Of a stretch of 64,000 bases of DNA, positions 54,302-64,000 are shown one piece after another. This DNA comes from Pholis gunnellus (lineage: Eukaryota > Chordata > Actinopteri > Perciformes > Pholidae). The stretch covers positions 16,115,303 to 16,179,302 of the forward strand of contig OU342814.1 in assembly GCA_910591455.2 (NCBI GenBank), in the 5' to 3' direction. How positions within the stretch are numbered: the first letter of the stretch is position 1; every line of letters begins with the position of its first letter. The notes under the pieces were generated by a model that was not told the origin of the DNA, ran no database searches, and saw only the letters and a program-made list of their open reading frames with translations. Made by a program: the position numbers and the translations under genes.

Positions 54302-55830
54302 ATGCACTTTCATCATCTCAAGCACCAGTCTACACATTACCACTTCACAGGAGCACACAGCAAAAACGCTGGTGTAATGTATAGTCAAACGCCTGTTCTG
54401 TTTTTAAAGATGAAGAAGACAAAAAAAAAAAGAAATTATTTTTTCTTTCTTTTAAATGACTTTCGCAACCTGCAGAAAAAAAAGGATTTCATGAGGAACA
54501 ATATTTTTTTTTCTGTGGGAGTTTTTTTTTTTTTTTTTTATTTGTTTATTTTTTCCTCCCCATTTTATCACCCTTGAAGAGGACACGGGATGATGAAGGG
54601 TTTATTTTGTATACCTGTCGGGTTGTGCTTCGGCCTTGGATCTGTCCAATCAACCACACATTCAATACTGGAAGGGACTCTGTGGACTCACCATCTGGTT
54701 GTAAAGTAAAAACACTGATGTACAGTACATTTGCCAATGAACTTCAGAAATCGTTTTTCTGTTCCAACTCTCTTTTAATAGATTCACAACAGTTGTGCGT
54801 CTTTATAATGTGACTTTTTGTATTTTTATGTGTGAGAAAAATACACAGGGGCCAAGACAGTTTGAATTTCAACTGGAAAATATATGAGATATATAATGTA
54901 GAATTGATCTTAAAAGTACAACAAATACGATTAAAAAGGGTGGGGCTGGGTGGGTAAGGTTGTATCATGTTTCATTCCTGCATTTTAACTTAAATTTTGT
55001 AATTTATTGTAGCTAGAAATCATCTTCAAAAGTAAAAAAAAAAAAATCCTCTTTGATTCAACAAGCACACTGACGTGTACAAAACACTGCTCTGTTGATG
55101 AATATGATGTACTTCCATGTCTAGAGCTTCCTTTTAAGCAAGTGTGTTTTGCCATGTTTTTCAACTTTTTTGCTAGCACTGTATATTAATGCATTCCTAG
55201 GCTACTGTGAAGTCTGTTTCTTGTTGATGAGGAGCAGTCTCCCCCTTCTAGCTCCAACTCCCTTATGTGTTTTATATGTGGTTAAAAATTGTAGACTATT
55301 GTGATATTGCCAAACTTGTGCTAAATATTTATACATCTGTCTTTTTCATGTTCTTTTAGATCAACAAAAAAACATTTAAAAAAACTAAATTAAAATCCAT
55401 TGACAATGTAGGAGTATAGTAGTTCATCGTCATATTTCTGTTCAAATACACACTTGCGCTCACTGAGGGAAATTTTGTAACATATCAACTATAAATAATG
55501 TATTTATCTCTGAAATTTTGTATATTGCTTTTCATTATGTATGTATTAATCGTCATGCCCTTAATATAGTGATGCAGCACAGATAATTCAGCCAAGAACT
55601 GTTGCCTTCATTTGTTTTCTTTTTGTATTTGATGAAATGCAATGTGCATATATTTCACGTGTATCCTCAAAAATTTGTGTTACTCCGTCAAGACTCTCTG
55701 TCCATTTTTTAAAGGGGAAGTCAAACTTCATTGTTTATTTTTATATTGATTTTAAATTATCTATACAGACCATTTTGGAGAAAACTTTGTTGGTTGTATT
55801 GTCAAATAAATTGTTTGTGACCCATATGAT
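54302..55830 (+). other. ebf3: ebf3 3' untranslated region (end estimated)
   Basis: Runs from the stop codon to about 20 bases past the AATAAA at 55805-55810. It is A/T-rich with A and T homopolymers (for example 54421-54431 and 54525-54539), and no microsatellite longer than a few units. Several ATTTA pentamers occur, as in AU-rich regulatory UTRs. The 3' end is inferred from the hexamer and the following GT-rich bases; a second ATTAAA at 56055-56060 could extend it by about 250 bases. Confidence 0.7.
55805..55810 (+). other. ebf3: Polyadenylation signal AATAAA
   Basis: Canonical hexamer about 1.5 kb after the stop, followed within 30 bases by a GT-rich stretch (TTGTTTGTG, then TAGTTGTTAAG) typical of a downstream element. 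It is the first canonical hexamer I see after the stop codon. Confidence 0.65.
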
Positions 55831-58800
55831 AGTTGTTAAGATCCAATAGAGACTAATGTGCATGAGGGACAACCTTGGAGATAAAAAAAAACACTCCATT
55901 TGTGGTTGTTTTTTTTTCTGTTTTGTAGAATGTATAGAAGTCATTTTTACTCACCACTTATGACTCTGCCACATAGCTTACATGTGTTTACAGGGAAGAA
56001 AATTGAAAAATGTCAACATTTGGAATGGAAACAGAAATGAATAAGTGATGTTTTATTAAAATTTTCAGTAAAAACACAATAGCTCCTCAACTGTGGACTT
56101 CTTCAGTTTTAAGTACAGTTTGGCTGGCAGACAAACTGACAATCAGAACAAAGAAAAGAGACAGTAGAAACTTCTGAAGACAAACCTGTGATTCGTCTGT
56201 AAGTTGTAGTGTTTAGACTTTGCCATAGAGATAACTGTTTGAAACCTGTGGAAAAGTGTAACATCCATAAAAGATGAAAACTGCTCTTTAGTCATATTCT
56301 TTCAGCAAAGCACTCTGACACTGTGACATATTCCTACTGGTCTTTGTATCAGCATATCCTGCATCTGTGGTGCTTCAAAGGTTCATTGTAGTCATTCATA
56401 AACAGTGCAAGCTTTTTATTCAAAGCAGCCCAAATGGGGCTCATTCAAATCCCTCATTTCATTGCATTAAGCCACCTAGTTAATAAAGAATCAATACATT
56501 GAAAGAGCAAGGTTATCCTTTGTCTATAAGGGCTGGTATCGTTTTGAACCTCTTATAGTTTGAGCGCTGAAAGGGGGGCCACTGTGAAATCTATACTCAT
56601 CAAGTGGGTCAAACAGAAGGATAGAAGTGTATGAGGGAAGAATGGTGGTTCTCCTTAAAAACAACTGAGCATCTTATCTGGCATCCTGAGTGGTCGCGGA
56701 GAGCAGGTCACAAAATGTCAATTTCTCATCAAGGCAACATTGTCCGAGGCCACCTCTGCCTTTAATGCACAATTAAACGACGGCAAACCTGAGTGGCAAT
56801 CAGCATATCACAGCTTATTATGTCAGGCGGCATGCACAGATCGCACGGCAACGGTCGGGAGATAGTCCAGGAGCTGCTGATACCGCAAAGGACAGATGCA
56901 CTCAAAAGAGCGATTTAATTTTCAGCTGCGAACGCCTTGTGCTTCAAATCATTCCCTCGATAATCCGATGTGTCTGATAACAATTGCCACACATCTGCTT
57001 CCTGACATTGCATTATCTGTTTCAGATACACGTACACAGGTTTGGATCTATCGCCTTGCTCACTGCTGTCTCTGTTATTCAATGTTGCACAAACTCTACA
57101 TTTATTCAGTCTTTACCGCCCCAACACATGAAACCAAGGAAACTGTCTCTCATCGCAGAAACAATAACCAACAGAGGAAAAAAGAAAAAAAAGGCACAAA
57201 AAGAAAAATTCTGGGGGTAAAAGTGCGATCAAAAAACGACAAGCTTGCTCAGTTGTTGCCAGTTTTAAGAGCTCTGACGCCTGGCAGGCAGGCTGGAGGT
57301 ACAGTATATTGTCTCAGCAGGTTTCTCTGTACCCAACGACCAGCCACTCGCTCTGCCACACCACTCAATCATTGTGAGAGCCTCTTTATTGGAGAACTCT
57401 AATGGCCACCCTCCACCATGATCTTAATGTGTGCATTAAATATTTATAAATCCCGGGTCAATAATGCCCCATAACCAGAGCCTGACAGACCCCCACCGTA
57501 CCATGTGGCTGCCTCCCTCTCCAACACAGGCAAAGGTCAAGGGGTCATGCAATCAAAAGAGAGCGAGGCTCGCCACATCCATATGTTGCCACTCTTATCA
57601 AGACTTTCCTCAGTACTGGTTATCTGTCAAAGGAAAGAAATATTGAAAGCAATATCGATCTTAACTAGCCGTGTGTTGCCGAGGGCCCCGCTTCAAACAT
57701 CTGCTCGTGCATTGTTATATTTCAAAAACACCTCCTCTCAATAATATAAGCCTGAGCGGTAATATTGAACATCTCTGTGTGGTGCAGGCTGCCTGACCAT
57801 GACTAATAACCACGTTATTAACAAGCATCACCGGAGAATTTTTAAAAAGTTGATAGACGGACCGAGGGTTTCTTAATTAGCGCTGGGTTAATTGTGCAGC
57901 CTGGCACCTACGCGGGTGACTCAGTGGCTTTACGTGACCACTTCCAGGCTGCGCTCCTGTGCTGTTCAGGTGAAAGATTGTGCTCCGGTGATAGCGCACA
58001 CAAAAGAGCGGCCGGACAATGAACCAGTCAATGGAGAGCTCCAGTTGAAAGAGCCACAATGGCCGTGCATGCTGGGAATTGGGCTGGATGATATAAAGGA
58101 ATGAAACCTTCATTGAGGCCATGGAGGACAAGCATTCAGAAAAGAGGTTTTGTTTGCTCTTTATCAATCTGCCGTTTCCCATGAGAAAAAACAATTCAAA
58201 CTGACCTTAAAAAGAGAATATTACCTTACGCATCCACTCCCTACGTAACTCTTATTGAAGGGGCTTATACGTTCACTTTTAATGGACGCTAATAACTTCG
58301 TGCCAATATGTGTGCAGTATCAAGACAGGCCGTAAAACTAAAAGGTGGATGATAGTTTATCTGCTCGATGGGCAGGATTTGTTCTCGGACAGACAGGATT
58401 TGTGTAACCGCTGAGTGATGTGTTTTGTGAGGGGAAAATAAAGCGTCTGCGACTCTCGTGAAGTTTATACATGAGTAGGATACTGCTACCGTGACTGCCG
58501 AGATCATAACTTTGAGAGGGCAATGAATCAAAATAAGAAGTCTGACCTTTTTACTTTGTACAATTCCACATTTGAATCAAAACAGGGAATACAGTTTTTT
58601 TTTGGTATTTTTTAATTTTTAAACAGTCCCACATTAGCGCAGTCTCCCGTCTGTGAATCGGTACATCAGATAAGTCACTGATCCCCTGCTACTGTACACT
58701 GGGAGTCAGCTTTGCAAGGAAAACTCTAGACCCTCGCAAAGATTTCCACTTCACTCACTGCAGTCAAGGAGGATGAGCAAAGTATCCCAGTGCTTCAAAA

Positions 58801-61800
58801 TCCATTAAACTTGTATTTGGGTGTCATTTGATACGTCATCAATGTTTCAGTGCATTTCAAACCCACAAATGCAGGATTTAACCCCGGTAGAAATACAGTA
58901 TTCACTATAATTTCGTTCGATGAACTTCACTTAGTCCAAATATCACACTGTTAAGATTGCCTGGTCAGGGAGTGTTAGGCTATGGTGATAAAATAATATC
59001 ACTTGAACTGTATTTTCTGCCACAGTCTCCACCACATAGAGCTCCTTTCATAGTACCCCTCCGTAGTGCTTTGTCCAGTAGTTCTGGATATGATATCATC
59101 TATTAATAATGTATTGGCAATGGATTACATAAAAAGGGAGCAGAAATAACATCCAATATTCATGCCCCCTGAGCTTGACTGTGTCCAATCCGTTTGGCCC
59201 ATAAAACCTTAGCCCCATTTCCATATCCGCTGTGGGTCACGACAGGTCTGCCGCACAAAGGCTCACAGAGCAGCTCAACTCAGGAAAAGGGCAGTAAAAA
59301 TCGGGTGGATTTCTGAACCTTTATGAAACAGCCCCCCTTTGGAAAAAAAAGTGAAAAAGCCCTTTTCCGATTTCAGCGCCTGTGAAAAACCTGGTACTGT
59401 ATTTCCCTCTTTAATTGTGCCACTTGAGAAATTGACGTGCCTCTGAAACATGGCATGAATCTCACAGTTATTGCAGTCCCCTTGGCAGGGAATGTTGATA
59501 CAACATCTGCATGCTATAGAAAGTAATGGAAGTAGCAGAGGTGGCAGCTGCAACTCTACAGGAAGTGTGCCATTTTCAGGCAGTGCTGCTGTGAGAACCA
59601 CTAACTGCCAGCCTGGTCTTGCAGGCAGCTCTGATTGCCAGGACACTATGACAAACACGCAGGGGCTGGGAGTGTTGCATCCTGGGGGATGACAGCTTCT
59701 GTTTGATTGTCAATAAGGCTCATTAGCAGAAAAAATGGAGAATGCGAAAAGAGATTAAATGGTTTGAGACAGGGTCCCCCTCATGTTTCATTACAGAGGA
59801 TTTATCAGGCCCTTTATTTCATCAATTCCGCAAAAAATCGTTTATTGCTTCCACACAAAAAGTAAAGCTAAAATTATTTAAAAAAAAATCTAAACATTCT
59901 AGTAATTGTAATGAACCACAAGCTATTCCATCAAAACAGACCCAACAAGTGCTAATCAAGCCCTTTACCCATCATCCACGCCTTACATAAACCTCTCTCC
60001 TCGTGCTCGGAGCGTCTCTCATCTTAAGAACAGTGGCGGATGTTTCCCTCCATCTTAGGGAGGAACGGCCAACAAAGCAGCGTGTAAGGGCCTTTCCCTG
60101 AAGAGTCCTTGTCACGCCGCGCCAAACCTCTGTGATTATCGTTGTTTTTGCAGAGAGTGTCCATGCCTGCCAATACCGCTGTTCCATAAATGAATTTGGC
60201 CCCTCGTCAACGAATTACCTAACACGCAGAACTGTGTATGTGTCACATCCAATTCCAACTCACCGGCTTTGGTGGTGTGTGTCAGCTGGAGGACTTAATC
60301 ATCAATCGTCAATCATAATAAGCGAAGCACATTGATAGGGCTCCTTTTTTTTTTTTTTTTTTTTTTTCTTCTCCAACACAGTTAAATAAAGTGTAAAGGG
60401 AGAAGTTAAAACTGACCTTGTTAAATTGGGACCACAATTTATATTCCTAATTTAGTGTATGGATTAATTAGTCTTGTGTGTGTGTGTGTGTATATGTGTG
60501 TATCAGTTTCCATGCGGCGGAGCTTAGGAGCTATATCCACTTCATCAAATCACTGCTCGCTTTCATAAGGAAACTCTGGAATGATATCTGTCAGTCCAAT
60601 CTTGATGTTTTTGCTCAGAACGGGCTTTGCATATTTTTAGCAGCACACTTTTAATTAATGCTTAATTGGACGATTTATAGAGAGGACTTTTCTACTAATC
60701 AATAACCCCTATCTCACATCATACAAAATTAATCACTATGACCTGTTATCAGGCCTTAATGCAGCCGTACACACACACACACACACAACATGCAAACTGG
60801 CAAAGCATGCATTTCGCACAAGGCTGAGGAATCTGGCTCATATTTTCCCTCTCCCTGATCCAATCCACTCCTCTCCCCCGTCATATAGATCCGATCTGCG
60901 GGGGCCAGAGGCGCTGACAGAGCCCAGATGCTCCCAGTCTGTCTGGGGGACTGGGGAGACTGGTGCCATGGGGTCCTGGAGCCTCTGAAGTGCCGCCCCT
61001 CCGTCAACATGACCAAGGCTAGACCTGCACTTTCTCCAGGCTGAGACACTCTCCTTACCGCACTGACAACCACGCTGCATAGTCACAGATTGATACATGC
61101 AGGGATACGCACTCACAGGCACCCGCTCTCACGTAATGTATGGTCGTTCATCAGCCGTTCCTAATTAGAGACCCCCAGACCAACAGTTGAGTTCATAAGG
61201 TTACGCCGACACACCGATGCAAGGTTACTAACGCACACACTCGCATGCTGATACCTCTCAGGGTTTCTTCTACTTTCTCATTTAATCCTGCTCCGTCTCA
61301 TCACCACTGTCCTCAACTTGCTCATGTGAAGGCGGGGGTCTCTTTGTTCTAAAGAAACAAAAACAAAAAAAAAAGGCACCATACGAATCCTCCATCCTCC
61401 CGCTTTCTCTCTCAAAACACAAAGATCATTACAAGAGCATCAAAGTATGCCATGTTTGAAATGATATTTCTCTTTGTAGTTGGGGCGTAGCATGGAGTGT
61501 GTTGGTATTAGATGCTGCTGTGGCAGCTGTCGTGGCTGGCTGCGTGGTGCCTCAGTGTCAGGGCCTCTGAGGCCAGGCTGTCCCGGCAGACAGACAGAGG
61601 GGGAGGAAACCTGATAGCGCAGCCAAGCCCCAGTCTAATGTCTGCCTATCCAGCTATCTATTCCTGTGTCTATCTGTCTGACTGACTGTTGGACACTGCC
61701 TATCTGCATGCCGGACACTCCTCAGGCTCCCAAGCAGCAGTGCACCGCTTGCAGTTGAGTTAATACGTTCCAAAAAGTTCTCTTTTTTTTTTTTTACGCA

Positions 61801-64000
61801 TACAAACTTCTCGGGGAAGAATAAAAGGAGCTATTTATGAATCACCGATGTAGCTGCGGGATTCACTTCGGCAGGGTCCCCACTAAGCTTGCGACTTGTA
61901 CCAAGGGGTGCAGGTTGTGATAACATTAGAATTACGAGCCGACATGTATGAGGAGCAAGAGATGGAAGCGCAGAGTGTTTGTATTTGATGTGGGGGCAGA
62001 AAATTGCTCTATAATGAGGAGGGGAGCCGGGATATGAGCTGGGAAGTGGGGATTTGGAGACAGGATATAAGTTATGAGAAGGAAACTAATGTTCGGAAAT
62101 GCAGAGGTTGTTGTTGTTGCGACTGTAAAAGCTAAAATGTATCTTCTTTCTATCGGCCATGATTAATACAGCCCGGCCAGGTCAAAACCCCGCACTAACG
62201 CTACGGATGCCACCAACCATATCCTCGCTCTTTCTGGGGCTCAAATGAGTGTGTGTTGTAAGTGAGGGAGTGTGTGTGTGTGTGAGGGGGTTAATAAATG
62301 TTGAATCAAACGCCGCACGAGACACTCACACTCCTTAAGGGTTGCCCATTAGCGGTGTGTGGGTGCATGGGGAGTTTATCAGTGTCTGGGTGATTTATGA
62401 AGTCAGACTCAATATCATCCACTTCACCCACACACATATGGACATACACATGTGCGCACACCAACACGCATGGCCACATGCTCAAACACACACGCGCTCG
62501 CGAGCGTGCAAGCACATGCACTGGTGTAGTCGCTCTCTCTCGCTCTGAAATGGAGGCAGATATTAGGCCAAAATTAAAGGTTTCACAGAGATTAACAGTG
62601 CGGATGATGAGATCGTCTCGGCCTCTTTTAATCTAATTCCTTTTTTATCTCCGAGCCAGCATGACACGGAAGTGGTACACACGGTGAAAATTCTCCCGCA
62701 AAATAATACAGACATAATAATAATAATAATAACACTGCTACTAATGCTGATAAATATTAAATTGCCATGGAAATGTAAAAATTGAGAAAATAAAAAGGTT
62801 TGAATTATCTTTAAGAGATTCCTTGGGTAGCTAAGCAATTACATGGCCAATTACTGGCAGCATGTTTGAAGCTCTGATGCTGGACTTGTTTTTCAACATC
62901 AGACTCAAGACCTCTACAGACTTTTCTCCGTTTCTCCGGCTGCGAAATTCACAGCATTCCATAGAATTTACTTATCCACGAGAAAAAAAAAAAAGAAGGA
63001 GGGTGCTTACAGTGCACTTCAGAGTGCGCCTGGCTTAAATGGGACCCCTTGTGGCTGTGTCACAGCTCCCTTCGTTAGGGGGCTGACTGTAGCCTGTAGT
63101 CACCACAGGCATCATTAGCCCCTCTGTGAAACCACAGACTGAGTCTCATTCTTCATCTGCCTGTCTGCTGCCTCAACATCTACGCTGCGATGGTGCTCCA
63201 ACGGCAGAGTAAGTGAGTCCAGCAGCACGGCAAGACAGCCACAAGGAGCTGATCGCATAAGAAATTCAAAAATGCAGCGAAGTTCAAATGTATTCAGCGA
63301 GCAGGCCACTTGAATTGGTTCTGTAAAGGTTAAAGTCGAGGTTATTTTGGAGGGTGGATTATTAGGCTACCTGGGCTGAACAGGAAAAGAATAACTATGG
63401 GCAAGTAAGGGTCACTCTGGGGCCGCACTAGACTGTTCAAGAACTTAGGGAAAAAAAATACTAAACTGTCAATGTTACAACAGATCATCGTGTGAAAATG
63501 TAGAAAATAAAAGTAAAGGACATATTCAATTAAAGCCGCTGCTATTTCTAAACACACACCACCACTGCTGCCCTCTCCATATGGTCGTTTCAAGAGAGAA
63601 TAATTTATCCCAAAGGGATTAAACTGGGTTGTGATGAAAATAAAATAACATATAAACATTTAAGTTACAGATTAAATGTGCAGGATGAATTCAAGGTTGA
63701 AATGTTGATTTCTGTTTCCCGTTCTGTACTGCCCTCTAATGGAAAACACTACTCAGAAATAAAAAAAGGAGCTCTGACATCCAGAGCTGCAGTGAGGAGA
63801 AGACATACAGCATAATTAATTATGAGCTGAACTGAGTGAACGCTACATGAAATCAATTTTTAAATTAAATGCAATTAAAATGATGAAAAGGCACGATTTG
63901 TCATTTTGAGATGTATTTATTTAAACACGTCCAACAAAAGTACGGTATATAATGCATAAGACATCTCCACTCTAGGTGGATTATAAGGCTAGAGCAAACA
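55831..64000. other. Intergenic DNA downstream of ebf3
   Basis: No recognised protein family, rRNA or tRNA. Contains a T run 60345-60367, GT tracts near 60474-60500 and 62262-62284, a short CA tract 60771-60786, TAATTA-bearing patches at 57874, 60652 and 63811, and a CTCF-like motif at 63726. In mammals the neighbour on this side is MGMT (recalled); no part of it is seen here. Confidence 0.6.
63726..63742 (-). promoter_or_regulatory. CTCF-like motif
   Basis: The minus strand reads CCATTAGAGGGCAGTAC, one position off the core CTCF consensus, in the same orientation as the motif at 32306. Confidence 0.35.

Noticed and set aside
56896..57402. 168-codon open frame downstream of the gene
   Set aside because: No family resemblance and a Lys-rich stretch caused by an A-rich tract; no splice or promoter context.
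63607..63619. ATCCCAAAGGGAT as an EBF site
   Set aside because: A neat palindrome, but with a three-base spacer between CCC and GGG, not two.

Overview
The window looks like vertebrate, most likely teleost fish, nuclear DNA. It holds one recognisable protein-coding gene on the + strand, the 3' two-thirds of an early B-cell factor (COE family) transcription factor gene. The spliced C-terminal protein matches EBF3 rather than EBF1: it has the SSQLAVNVSES-GNDQVGYSRN stretch and ends AMSGLVVPPM, where I recall EBF1 having a GFTRN-type junction and an AISGMIVPPM end. The fish assignment rests on short introns, abundant CA/GT microsatellites and an EBF3 that is close but not identical to the mammalian protein. 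I cannot tell an ebf3a from an ebf3b copy.

Layout. Positions 1-28154 hold no coding exon I can recognise and are read as part of the large intron upstream of the equivalent of exon 7. The exons for about the first 185 residues (N-terminal DNA-binding domain and zinc knuckle) must lie before base 1. Ten coding exons follow at 28155-28236, 30335-30476 (or ending at 30452), 35156-35286, 35454-35580, 46260-46348, 51344-51409, 51626-51797, 52219-52404, 52832-52921 and 54270-54301. All junctions have AG/GT boundaries and compatible phases, and together they give about 371 residues plus a stop. In order they encode the end of the DNA-binding domain and an RRAR-type basic stretch, the IPT/TIG domain, helix 1 and two near-duplicate copies of helix 2, and the Ser/Pro-rich C-terminal activation region. 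A 3' UTR of about 1.5 kb follows, with an AATAAA at 55805-55810. From there to 64000 the DNA looks intergenic, with no recognised gene.

The non-coding DNA has many simple repeats (CA/GT, GA, TA, and unusually long C or G homopolymers) but very few recognisable transposons. One hAT-like terminal fragment is suspected at 51827. Several repeat-free stretches rich in TAATTA homeodomain cores are candidate enhancers, as expected around a developmental regulator, but conservation could not be tested here.

The most informative observations concern splicing. Tandem 5' splice sites add or remove 8 residues between the DNA-binding and IPT domains. A NAGNAG acceptor lies at the same junction. The intron where mammalian EBF3 carries an optional 36-residue exon has no trace of it. 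A CTTT microsatellite forms the polypyrimidine tract of one acceptor. I found no evidence for a novel multi-gene system.
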